Source: an uncultured Collinsella sp. (GTDB taxonomy: Bacteria; Actinomycetota; Coriobacteriia; Coriobacteriales; Coriobacteriaceae). Taken from it: a stretch of DNA of 25,268 nucleotides. The position numbers were made by a program, and so were the translations under genes. Within the stretch, counting starts at the first letter, position 1, and every line of letters starts with the position of its first letter. The notes under the pieces are model-generated. The model ran no database searches. It had not been told where the DNA came from and saw only the letters and a program-made list of their open reading frames with translations. The stretch spans positions 1 to 25,268 of the forward strand of contig CAADSS010000086.1 of assembly GCA_900751695.1 (NCBI GenBank), read 5' to 3'. Below, in pieces: positions 1 through 7,701 of this stretch.

Positions 1-132
1 CGAAGTGATGGCCAGGTGCCGGGAGCTATTTCCGCGTTGCGCTAGCTGCGGAAACGCGGGGTCCGTTCAGGCTGTTGCGTTGAGATTGAAAATCAACCCT
101 GAAAACTGAATCCCGCTAGAAATGACGAGTTG
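1..132. other. Left edge, no gene assigned
   Basis: No complete gene can be supported here. Two plus-strand frames are open from the window edge, one to a stop at 43-45 and one to a stop at 107-109. Either could be the tail of an upstream gene, but both are too short to recognise. A 7-bp hairpin (29-35 pairing with 48-54) is present without a T-run. I see no recognisable riboswitch. Confidence 0.3.
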
Positions 133-162
133 TTTACGCTTCTTTTGGGGTGGCGGTACTAT
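133..162 (+). promoter_or_regulatory. Probable promoter of the ABC exporter operon
   Basis: A TTTACG -35-like box (133-138) and a TACTAT -10-like box (157-162) are separated by 18 bases. Transcription would begin near 168-170, about 40 bases before the ATG at 207. This placement argues against the GTG at 150 as the start of the first gene, because it would lie inside the promoter. Each box matches consensus at only 4 of 6 positions. Confidence 0.45.
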
Positions 163-206
163 CATGGTTCGAATTGAATGTGGATGATGATAGGGAGCGC
201 CTATAC

Positions 207-2081
207 ATGATTGAGCTGCTCAGGCGTTTTGGTGGCAAGTTTCGCCGCTATATGGTGATTGGCCCTGCGTGCAAGCTGATCGAAGTGATCTTTGACCTGC
301 TGACGCCGCTGGTGATTGCCCAGATGATCGATAAGGGCATCGGCGCACGCGATGTGAACGCTGTCGTCCACTACGGCATGGTACTTGGCGCCACGGCTGT
401 GATCGGCATCTCGTTTACGCTCGTCTGCCAAAAGATGGCAGCGCTCACCTCGCAGGGCATGGGCACCGATATCCGCGGCGCGCTCTACGAGCACATCAAC
501 AAGCTGTGCTATGCCGAGCTCGACCGCTTTGGCACGCCGTCGCTCATCACGCGCATTACCAACGACGTTAACCAGGTGCAGCTCGCTGTGGCGCTGGGCG
601 TGCGCATGCTCATCCGCTGGCCCTTTCTGGCGGTGGGCTCTATGGTCGCGGCCCTTGCCATCGACCTTAAGCTCGGCATGATCTTTTTGATCTGCACGCC
701 CGCCATCGGCCTGGTGTTTTGGTTTGTCATGGCGCGCTGCATCCCGTATTACAGACAGTTGCAGGCAAAGCTCGATCGCATCGCGCTTATTTGCCGCGAG
801 GGACTTTCGGGCTCCCGCGTGGTTCGCGCCTTTGTGCGCGAAGATCACGAGCGTGAGCGTTTTGCCCAGGCGGCCGACGACCAGGCCAATACCGCCATCG
901 CGGTGGGCAAGCTCTCGTCGATTCTCAACCCCGTCACGTTTCTTGTGATGAACCTGGGCGTGTGCGCCATCCTGTGGGTGGGCGGCATCCAGGTCAACGC
1001 GGGCGAACTCACGCAGGGCCAGGTCATGGCGTTTGTGAACTACATGACGCAGACCCTGACCTCCATCGTGTACGTTGCCAACCTGGTCGTGGTCTTTACC
1101 AAGGCGAGCGCCAGTGCGTCACGTATCAACGAGGTGCTCAATTGCGTGCCGAGCATCACCGACGAGGGCAACCAGCCGGTCGCGCTGCCCGAGCCGAGTG
1201 AACTGGTGGGTGGTGCTGCTTCAGTCCCCGCGCTGAGCTTTGACCATGCGAGCTTTTCGTTTGGCGTGGGCGCCGCAAATGCCGTGAGCGATGTGACCCT
1301 GGAACTGCCGCTGGGCAAAACGCTCGGCATTATCGGCGGTACGGGCAGCGGTAAGTCCACGCTCGTCTCGCTTATTCCGCGCCTATACGATGCGAGTACC
1401 GGCAGCGTGAGCGTGATGGGCGCCGACGTGCGCACCTGGCCGCTCGACCAGTTGCGCCGTGTGGTCGCGACTGTTCCGCAGCGCGCGTCGCTGGTGAGCG
1501 GCACCATCCGCAGCAACCTGACCTGGCGTGACGAGACGGCGACCGACGAGGAGCTCTGGGCAGCGCTCGACATGGCGCAGGCGATCGAGTTCGTGCGCAA
1601 CAAGCCGCAGGGGCTCGACGCCCCGGTCGAGGCGGGCGGCAAGAACTTTAGCGGTGGCCAGCGCCAGCGTCTGACCATCGCGCGTGCTCTGGTGGGCTCG
1701 CCGCAGGTTCTGATCATGGATGACTCCGCCTCGGCACTCGACTTTAAGACCGACGCGGCGCTTCGCCATGCCATCCGCGAGCGCAGCGTACGCGGTGCCG
1801 CCGCGCGCTGGCTCCCACTGACCACGGTAATCGTGAGCCAGCGCGTCTCGACCGTGCGCGATGCCGACATGATCTGCGTGTTCGACCACGGCTCTGTCGC
1901 GGGCCTGGGCACGCACGATGAGCTGTACGCGACCTGTCAGCTCTATCGCGAGATTTGCCAGTCGCAGCTTCGTCGCGAGGAGCTCGAGGGTCAGCAGGGG
2001 AGTGCAGCGCCCGCGTCCGCCCCAAGTCCCGCGTCCGCCCCGGCTGCCTCCGCACCCACTTGCGCAAAGGAGGGCTGCTAA
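207..2081 (+). CDS. ABC exporter subunit with degenerate ATPase site
   Basis: Type I ABC exporter half-transporter of 624 residues: an N-terminal membrane domain (about 1-310) fused to an ATPase domain. Visible motifs are Walker A GGTGSGKST (about 377-385), Q-loop VPQ (about 423-425), signature FSGGQ (about 481-485) and Walker B ending in DD (505-506). The catalytic Glu after Walker B is Asp506, and the H-loop His is Gln545 (VSQRVST). This pair marks the non-hydrolysing subunit of heterodimeric exporters such as TM287/288 or BmrCD. The C-terminal tail is rich in Ala, Pro and Ser. I chose the ATG at 207 because AGGGAG lies 9-10 bases upstream; an in-frame GTG at 150 would add 19 residues but has no good ribosome binding site. 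The gene directly abuts the partner subunit gene. Substrate is unknown; drugs, lipids or peptides are possible. Confidence 0.93.
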   Translation: MIELLRRFGGKFRRYMVIGPACKLIEVIFDLLTPLVIAQMIDKGIGARDVNAVVHYGMVLGATAVIGISFTLVCQKMAALTSQGMGTDIRGALYEHINKLCYAELDRFGTPSLITRITNDVNQVQLAVALGVRMLIRWPFLAVGSMVAALAIDLKLGMIFLICTPAIGLVFWFVMARCIPYYRQLQAKLDRIALICREGLSGSRVVRAFVREDHERERFAQAADDQANTAIAVGKLSSILNPVTFLVMNLGVCAILWVGGIQVNAGELTQGQVMAFVNYMTQTLTSIVYVANLVVVFTKASASASRINEVLNCVPSITDEGNQPVALPEPSELVGGAASVPALSFDHASFSFGVGAANAVSDVTLELPLGKTLGIIGGTGSGKSTLVSLIPRLYDASTGSVSVMGADVRTWPLDQLRRVVATVPQRASLVSGTIRSNLTWRDETATDEELWAALDMAQAIEFVRNKPQGLDAPVEAGGKNFSGGQRQRLTIARALVGSPQVLIMDDSASALDFKTDAALRHAIRERSVRGAAARWLPLTTVIVSQRVSTVRDADMICVFDHGSVAGLGTHDELYATCQLYREICQSQLRREELEGQQGSAAPASAPSPASAPAASAPTCAKEGC

Positions 2082-3941
2082 ATGAATCCGTACACTTCCT
2101 CCGGTTCGGTCGCCACGATGACGGCCAACGTGTCCGGTAACGATAACCTCAACGACCTGGGCGACGGTCCGCGCCAGCCCGGCGACCCTGAGCGCTATCC
2201 CGTGGGCGCGGTGACCCGCCGCCTGCTGGGCTATGTTCGCCCGCACCGCGTCTCGTTTACGGCGTCGTTTGTGAGCGCCGCCATCTCGGTGATCTTGCAG
2301 CTCTACACGCCCATTCTCATTGGTGAGGGCATCGATCTTATCGTCGCCGCCGGGCAGGTGGACTTCGATGCGCTGCTGCCACTCGTTACCAAACTCGCGC
2401 TCGTTGTGGTGGGCGCCGCGGCCTTCCAGTGGCTGCAGGGCTATTGCGTCAACCGCTTGTCCTACGAGACGGTGCGCGACATGCGCGTGGAGGCGAGCGA
2501 CAAGCTCAGCCGCATGCCGCTCAGCTTTATCGACGGCCATGCCCACGGCGACCTCATGAGCCGTGTGGTCAACGATGTCGACCAGGTGGGCGACGGTCTG
2601 CTGCAGGGCTTCACCCAGCTTTTCACCGGCGTCATCACCATCGTGGGCACGCTTGCGTTTATGCTTTCCATCAACCTGACCATGACGCTCGTGGTGGTGC
2701 TCGTCACGCCGCTTTCCATTTTTGCAGCCGGCGCCATCGCCAAGCTCTCCAACAAGAGCTTTACGGCACAGCAGCGTATTCAAGGGCAGCTCGGCGGCCA
2801 TATCGAGGAGTACGTAGGCGAGCAGAAGCTTGTCGACGCCTTTGCCTACGGCCCGAACGCCCAAGCGCGCTTCGCTGCCCTCAATGCCGAGCTCTACACC
2901 GCGGGTGAGCGCGCGCAGTTTATGGGTTCGCTCTCCAACCCCGGTACGCGCTTTATTAACAACATCATCTATGCCGTGGTCGCTGTGATCGGCTGCGTGG
3001 GCGTGATCACGGGCGTGCCCGCGGCGCTTACGGTGGGCGGCGTGCAGATTTTCCTGTCCTATGCTAACCAGTACACCAAGCCGTTCAACGAGGTCACCAA
3101 CGTCATTACGCAGATCCAGACCGCGTACGCCTCGGCGCGCCGCATGTTCGCGCTGCTCGATGCACGCGAGCAGGAGCCCGATGCGCCAGATGCCGTTGAG
3201 CTTGCCGCCCCGCAGGGCGAGGTGACCTTTGAACACGTGGACTTTAGCTACGTTCCCGACCGCAAGCTGCTGCAGGACATCTGCATCGAGGCTAAGCCCG
3301 GCATGCGTTTTGCCCTGGTCGGTCCTACGGGCTGTGGCAAGACAACGCTCATCAATTTGCTGCTGCGGTTTTACGATATCGATGCCGGACGCATCATGGT
3401 CGATGGCCGGTCTTCGCGTGATTACACGCGCGCGAGCCTGCGCCGTGCCTTTGGCATGGTGTTGCAGGATACGTGGCTGTTCGAGGGCACGGTGGCGGAA
3501 AATATCGCCTACGGCTGTCCCGACGCCACGCGCGAGCAGGTCATCGAAGCCGCCAAGCGCGCGCACGCGCACAAGTTTATCGTGCAGCTACCAGGCGGCT
3601 ACGATACGGTAATCGGTGAGGACGGCGGCACGTTTAGCCAGGGCCAAAAGCAGCTGCTGTGCATTGCGCGCGTCATGCTCACCGACCCGGCGATTTTGCT
3701 GCTGGACGAGGCGACCTCGAGTATCGATACGCGTACCGAGCTGCAGGTGCAGGCGGCGTTCGACGAGCTTATGGCCGGCCGCACAAGCTTTGTGGTGGCG
3801 CACCGCCTGTCGACGATCCGCAACGCCGACTGCATTCTGGTGATGCGCGACGGCCAGATTATCGAGCGCGGCACGCACGACGAGCTGCTAGCGGCAGGCG
3901 GCTTCTACGCCGAACTCTATCGCAGCCAGTTTGCCCAGTGA
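2082..3941 (+). CDS. ABC exporter subunit with canonical ATPase site
   Basis: Second half-transporter, 619 residues, starting at the base after the upstream stop codon. A strong AAAGGAGGG site (2067-2075) lies inside the end of the upstream gene, so translational coupling is likely. After an unusual hydrophilic N-terminus of about 40 residues come the membrane domain (about 45-350) and the ATPase domain. The latter has Walker A GPTGCGKTT (414-422), signature FSQGQ (518-522), Walker B ILLLDE with catalytic Glu543, and H-loop His574. Walker B and H-loop are canonical, while the signature has Gln in place of the first Gly. In heterodimeric exporters that altered signature faces the degenerate Walker site of the partner, so the two proteins fit as one complex with one active ATP site. 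Substrate cannot be read from sequence. Confidence 0.94.
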   Translation: MNPYTSSGSVATMTANVSGNDNLNDLGDGPRQPGDPERYPVGAVTRRLLGYVRPHRVSFTASFVSAAISVILQLYTPILIGEGIDLIVAAGQVDFDALLPLVTKLALVVVGAAAFQWLQGYCVNRLSYETVRDMRVEASDKLSRMPLSFIDGHAHGDLMSRVVNDVDQVGDGLLQGFTQLFTGVITIVGTLAFMLSINLTMTLVVVLVTPLSIFAAGAIAKLSNKSFTAQQRIQGQLGGHIEEYVGEQKLVDAFAYGPNAQARFAALNAELYTAGERAQFMGSLSNPGTRFINNIIYAVVAVIGCVGVITGVPAALTVGGVQIFLSYANQYTKPFNEVTNVITQIQTAYASARRMFALLDAREQEPDAPDAVELAAPQGEVTFEHVDFSYVPDRKLLQDICIEAKPGMRFALVGPTGCGKTTLINLLLRFYDIDAGRIMVDGRSSRDYTRASLRRAFGMVLQDTWLFEGTVAENIAYGCPDATREQVIEAAKRAHAHKFIVQLPGGYDTVIGEDGGTFSQGQKQLLCIARVMLTDPAILLLDEATSSIDTRTELQVQAAFDELMAGRTSFVVAHRLSTIRNADCILVMRDGQIIERGTHDELLAAGGFYAELYRSQFAQ

Positions 3942-3981
3942 GCAAGCCCGTGGGGCAAATTAATCAATCGACAGACGGTGG

Positions 3982-4009
3982 TTTACATCTGTCACGTTAG
4001 TACTAAGAT
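3982..4009 (+). promoter_or_regulatory. Probable promoter of the flavodoxin-like gene
   Basis: TTTACA (3982-3987) and TAAGAT (4004-4009) are separated by 16 bases, in an AT-rich stretch that stands out from the GC-rich surroundings. This suggests the next gene is transcribed separately from the ABC operon. Confidence 0.5.
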
Positions 4010-4068
4010 ATTCATCTAATAAATTGCATTAGTGGCTTTAGTTTTGGGGGATACGAGGCAACGTGACT

Positions 4069-4620
4069 ATGACGTGCTCTTTGGTGGTTAACAGCAAGAG
4101 CGGTAATACCAGGATGGTTTCGGGCGCGATCAAGCGCGCTCTGCAGGCTGCGGGTGTTGAGTTTGTCCATGCCGCGGCGTTGAGCGACGATGCGGATGCA
4201 GATCAGGTTGCGCTCGAGGCGCAGGGCGCCTGCGCGGCCGACACGGTGCTCGTCGGTTTTTGGTGCGACAAGGGCGCGTGCACGCCTTCGGTCGCGGCGT
4301 TGCTCTCCGCCTTGCACGGCAAGCGCGTGTTCCTGTTTGGCACCTGCGGCTTTGGGGCCGACCAGAGCTACTATCAGCAGATTATCGACCGCGTAACTTC
4401 CAATTTGGCTGGGGATGCCGAGCTTGCGGGCTGGGCGATGTGCCAGGGCAAGATGGGCCCCGCGGTCAAGCAGCGCTACGAGGCCATGCTCGAGCAAGAT
4501 CCCGACAACGCCCGATTTAAGATGCTGCTCGACAACTGGGTTGCCGCGAAGGACCATCCCACCAAGGAAGATCTGGACAACATGGCTGCAGCCGCCAAAA
4601 AGGCCGTTTTGGGCGAGTAG
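4069..4620 (+). CDS. Flavodoxin-like protein
   Basis: Protein of 183 residues with a flavodoxin fold. The N-terminal strand is followed by the FMN phosphate loop SKSGNTR (9-15). Other visible segments are VGFWCDKG (about 62-69), FLFGTCGFG (about 88-96) and MCQGKM (about 124-129). This arrangement resembles the flavodoxin-like family that includes BilS, the partner of bilirubin reductase BilR in some gut bacteria. No BilR-like flavin reductase is present in the window, so a bilirubin role is not supported. The likely role is electron transfer to an unidentified partner. Two starts are possible: GTG at 4063, only 4 bases after GAGG (4055-4058), and ATG at 4069, 10 bases after it. I prefer the ATG. 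A rho-independent terminator follows about 45 bases downstream, so the gene is probably monocistronic. Confidence 0.85.
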   Translation: MTCSLVVNSKSGNTRMVSGAIKRALQAAGVEFVHAAALSDDADADQVALEAQGACAADTVLVGFWCDKGACTPSVAALLSALHGKRVFLFGTCGFGADQSYYQQIIDRVTSNLAGDAELAGWAMCQGKMGPAVKQRYEAMLEQDPDNARFKMLLDNWVAAKDHPTKEDLDNMAAAAKKAVLGE

Positions 4621-4662
4621 CTTCGTCGTTCGCGGTCCTTCGTGCAAAACAATACAAATGTG

Positions 4663-4691
4663 AAAGCCTCGAAATTCTCGAGGCTTTTTTC
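4663..4691 (+). terminator. Rho-independent terminator after the flavodoxin-like gene
   Basis: An 8-bp perfect stem (4665-4672 AGCCTCGA pairing with 4678-4685 TCGAGGCT) has a 5-base loop and is followed by a run of six T on the plus strand. Confidence 0.9.
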
Positions 4692-4832
4692 TTGACACTC
4701 ATAGGCGCAACCGTGGCAAGCGTTTGGGGTGACATTTTCCATCACCACGATGACGAGGCTGTCCTGGATGACACGCTCTCATGCGTTCGCTGGATGTATT
4801 CAGAGTGGGACGGGCTTTCCGGATGGATGGGG

Positions 4833-4950
4833 TTTCGGAAAGTGCGTCCCAGAATTTGCCTTTGGAATGGGATGCAGTTTCCCAACGGAGCCACAAGCGG
4901 AAACTGCATCCCATTCCGGACGTGAATTCTGGGACACGGTTTCCGGATGC
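4833..4950. repeat. Compound inverted repeat with 19-bp perfect inner arms
   Basis: The inner arms 4864-4882 and 4899-4917 are perfect reverse complements over 19 bases around a 16-base loop. A second perfect pair of 11 bases (4846-4856 with 4925-4935) lies outside a symmetric 7-by-7 internal loop. Looser pairing continues outward to about 4833 and 4950. The symmetric mismatched patches suggest selection for folding or a mobile palindromic element rather than chance. Confidence 0.88.
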
Positions 4951-4973
4951 AAAAAAGGCCACAAGACGTGGCC
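4951..4973 (-). terminator. Minus-strand terminator downstream of the LTA-synthase-like gene
   Basis: GGCCAC (4957-4962) pairs with GTGGCC (4968-4973) around a 5-base loop. On the minus strand the hairpin is followed by six T, read from the A-run at 4951-4956. It lies about 215 bases past the LTA-synthase-like stop codon, so transcripts of that gene could include the inverted repeat in between. Confidence 0.7.
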
Positions 4974-5030
4974 TTCAACTTATATATGTTGCGGATACCC
5001 CCCATGACAAGCCGCGCTCCAACAACAGGG

Positions 5031-5160
5031 CGTCTGTCCGGGCGGAGGCATATAAGGTTCATCGCGAGTTCCGCACGCAAAGGAGGCCACTTAATGTGGC
5101 CTCCGTCTTGCGCAGGACTGTCCGAGCAGGGAACCTTATATGCCTCCGCCCGGACAGACG
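5031..5160. repeat. Perfect 30-bp inverted repeat with nested hairpin
   Basis: Arms 5031-5060 and 5131-5160 are exact reverse complements over 30 bases. The 70-base centre holds another perfect 9-bp hairpin (5082-5090 GGAGGCCAC with 5096-5104 GTGGCCTCC). The whole could extrude as a branched cruciform or fold as a long RNA hairpin in the 3' trailer of the minus-strand gene. There is no reading frame and no flanking direct repeat that I can identify. Confidence 0.92.
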
Positions 5161-5187
5161 TTTCAGTTGTGAATTAGCAGCGACCCG

Positions 5188-7488
5188 CTACTTGATCTTG
5201 GTTGTACCCGGTGCCAGGTTGGAGTCGGTCTCGTTGGCCTCGGTCTGGAAGTGCTCGGTGTACACGTTCTTGCCGTCGCGGAACATCTCGTAGTACTGCA
5301 TCTTGGCGTAATCCTCGCGTGCCTTGGTGGCGGCTGCTGCGGCGGCGTCGTCACCGGTGACGTTGGAGGAGAGCGCCCAGCGCAGGCTGGCGTCCTCGTA
5401 GCCGACCGAGTTGATGGCGGGCAGCGACTCGCGCAGCGTCATGTGCGCTTTCTGGTAGTCGGTCAGCGGTGCGCCGATCAGTTGCATCAGCTGGGTGGAC
5501 AGGTAGTTGGTGGACAGGTCGTCGACCTCGCTTGTCTGGTCGCAGCCGGCAACGTCGTAGTTGGCCCAGATGATGTAGTCGGTCTGCCACAGACGTTCCT
5601 GGTGCGTGGCATCGTCCTCGCCGGTAAACCACTTATCGTTGAACTTGGACGGGAAGAACGGCTGGTGGTCGCCCCAGAACACCACGACCACCTTGCGATC
5701 GAGTTTGCTCAGGGCGTTGAGGAAGTAGCGAAGCGCCTGGTCGGACTGCTCGATGCACGAGACGTACTCGTCGACATCGGACAGCGTGCCGTCCTCAACG
5801 GTCTTGGCGTCCAGGTCGGTTGTGTCGATGTTGAGATGCATCTGCTTGTCGACCGGCAGCAGGCCCGTGTCGTAGCCCGAGTGGTTCTGCATGGTCACGT
5901 CGAAGATAAACTGCGGATCGGCGTTCTGGTCGAGCAACTCGAGAATCTTGTCGTAGGTAGCCTGGTCGGTCACCATGCCGCGCAGGGTGTCGGCTCCCTG
6001 GAAATCGTTGATAGACAGGAACTGGTCAAAGCCAAAGTCCTTGTAGACGTTCTCGCGGTTCCAGTTGGTCGCGTGGTTGGGGTGCATGGCCGTGGTGGAA
6101 TAGCCGAGCGATTTGAACTGCTCTGCCAGATTACCGGTCGTTTCCATGTTGTAGATGGTGTAGGGGTACACGCCCGAGCCCAGGTTGGCCATGGAGTTGC
6201 CGGTCATAAACTCAAACTCGGTATTGGCGGTACCGCCGCCGTAGGCGCTCACATAGAGCTTGCCGCGGCTGAGGCAGTTGGACAGGTTCTTAAAGTACTG
6301 CGGGCCCTCGTAGCCGGCGCGCATGTTCTGGTAGATCGACAGATCCGAGAAGGTCTCGTTCATGATGGCGATGACCGTGGGCTTCTCGCTGTCGAACTGT
6401 TCCTTTGCGGCGGCGCGCTCGTCGCTCTTGGCCGCGTCGGACTTGTCGTAGGCCTTGGCGTACTTTTTGAGCGTTGTCTTGGCATCGTCGACGGAGTAGT
6501 CGGCGGGTTTGGGCGGCTTGATGGACTGCGCTGCGCTAATGAAAGCGGGCAGGTAGCCCTCGCGCCAGTAGCTCTCGAGCGGGCGCCAGGTGTAGACGGT
6601 GATGCCGAGGGTGTTGTAGTAGTCGATGAGCGTGACGTGTGCGGTCACACCGCCCAGGCACAGCACGGCGACGAGCAGGTTGGTGAGCAGCATGCGCTTG
6701 GCGTTGGCGGCGCCCTTCTGACGGTGCGGTGCCACCAGGCCGGCGTACTCGCACAGCAGCATGGCGATGGCGGTAAAGCCCATGGACAGCACACAGAACA
6801 GCGAGATGGAGAAGGTGTAGCCGGTGCCGGCGACCGCGGCGGCGGTGGAGATGGCCGAAAGGTCGCCCGGCTGGATGGGCATGGATTTAAACGTGATGAC
6901 GAAGAACTCGGCAATGCCCAGGACAAAGAGGGCAAAGGCCAGGACCGCGGGAGCTGCGCCGTGGCGCTGGAACAGGAAGAACAAGCCGATCATGAGCACG
7001 GTGATGATGGCCCACTCGAGCAGGATGCACAGGGGGTAGACCCAGGTAAAGTCGTGGTTGGACGAGACCTCCATGCCCAGCAGCGCAAAGACGCCGGCGA
7101 GCAGCAGGCACAGGACGGCGGCGACGAGTGGTTTGCCCACAAAGGCGCCGCGCAGGCGGGCGAGCTTGCCGGTGGGGGCGGGGGCGTCGGGCTTGGCGAA
7201 CGCAAAGACGCGCGGGGCGATGCGATCGCGGGCGATGCTGGCCCAGGCGCATCCGGTGAGGATGGCGTTGGTCAGGATGAGCATCACAAAGGCGAGCGGC
7301 TCGTTTTGGGCGACGAGGCCAATGGCGCCCCAAATAGTCAAAAAGACCTGGAACAGGCCGAAGACGACGCTCCACCCAAGAGCGCTTTTGGCAACGGTGC
7401 CCGACTGAGCGCGAATGGCCTTGGCCTCGCGCAAGACAAGGTAGACGGTCGCCGCAAGACCGACGAGCGAGATGGCGGCAGCGAACAT
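5188..7488 (-). CDS. LTA synthase family protein (membrane phosphoglycerol transferase)
   Basis: Protein of 766 residues with an N-terminal membrane domain of seven or eight predicted helices (about 1-290) and an extracytoplasmic sulfatase-fold domain (about 365-680). Active-site residues of the LtaS family can be placed: Glu378 in MNETFSD, nucleophile Thr420 in GGGTANTEFE, and Asp607-His608 in WGDHQP. These enzymes move glycerol phosphate from phosphatidylglycerol onto a glycolipid or glycan at the outer membrane face. The membrane domain is longer than the five helices of classic LtaS, and the acceptor is unknown. The ATG at 7488 is chosen because GAGGAG lies 8-9 bases upstream; the GTG at 7503 overlaps that site. 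It is a single gene, convergent with the flavodoxin-like gene and divergent from the nitroreductase gene. Confidence 0.92.
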   Translation of the reverse strand: MFAAAISLVGLAATVYLVLREAKAIRAQSGTVAKSALGWSVVFGLFQVFLTIWGAIGLVAQNEPLAFVMLILTNAILTGCAWASIARDRIAPRVFAFAKPDAPAPTGKLARLRGAFVGKPLVAAVLCLLLAGVFALLGMEVSSNHDFTWVYPLCILLEWAIITVLMIGLFFLFQRHGAAPAVLAFALFVLGIAEFFVITFKSMPIQPGDLSAISTAAAVAGTGYTFSISLFCVLSMGFTAIAMLLCEYAGLVAPHRQKGAANAKRMLLTNLLVAVLCLGGVTAHVTLIDYYNTLGITVYTWRPLESYWREGYLPAFISAAQSIKPPKPADYSVDDAKTTLKKYAKAYDKSDAAKSDERAAAKEQFDSEKPTVIAIMNETFSDLSIYQNMRAGYEGPQYFKNLSNCLSRGKLYVSAYGGGTANTEFEFMTGNSMANLGSGVYPYTIYNMETTGNLAEQFKSLGYSTTAMHPNHATNWNRENVYKDFGFDQFLSINDFQGADTLRGMVTDQATYDKILELLDQNADPQFIFDVTMQNHSGYDTGLLPVDKQMHLNIDTTDLDAKTVEDGTLSDVDEYVSCIEQSDQALRYFLNALSKLDRKVVVVFWGDHQPFFPSKFNDKWFTGEDDATHQERLWQTDYIIWANYDVAGCDQTSEVDDLSTNYLSTQLMQLIGAPLTDYQKAHMTLRESLPAINSVGYEDASLRWALSSNVTGDDAAAAAATKAREDYAKMQYYEMFRDGKNVYTEHFQTEANETDSNLAPGTTKIK

Positions 7489-7701
7489 GCTGAGACTCCT
7501 CACAAACTAAAACGTACGAAAGCGGGGGTTTACCCGATTGTTACCAAGATATGCGCTGCAATTGGTGGCTGCGCACAACAACCAGCCATATTAACGCGCA
7601 CGTGCGGCGGTGTGGCGCAATGTAGTGGCGGCCTGCGCGATAATGGACGGGAATTACACGGAAACGTAAAGGCTTCTTAAAGAATTAGCGAGGATAGAGC
7701 T

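Larger units (their letters stand above)
4692..5187. other. Gene-free convergent region with two long inverted repeats
   Basis: About 500 bases separate the terminator of the plus-strand flavodoxin-like gene from the stop codon of the minus-strand LTA-synthase-like gene. No open frame here has a credible ribosome binding site or protein-like composition. The stretch holds a compound inverted repeat (4833-4950), a minus-strand terminator (4951-4973) and a perfect 30-bp inverted repeat (5031-5160), listed separately. Confidence 0.8.

Noticed and set aside
77..97. Small hairpin GTTGA/TCAAC upstream of the ABC operon
   Set aside because: Only five pairs, no T-run, and upstream of the probable promoter; likely chance.
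150..206. GTG start extending the first ABC subunit by 19 residues
   Set aside because: No suitable ribosome binding site, and the codon lies between the probable -35 and -10 boxes; the ATG at 207 has AGGGAG upstream.
4692..5187. CRISPR array or tRNA in the gene-free region
   Set aside because: No regularly spaced direct repeats and no cloverleaf; the repeats are inverted and unrelated to each other.
5251..7680. Very long open frame on the plus strand opposite the LTA-synthase-like gene
   Set aside because: It is a mirror of the real gene in GC-rich DNA. The translation is low in complexity, with runs of Gly, Val, Asp and His, and has no recognisable domain.
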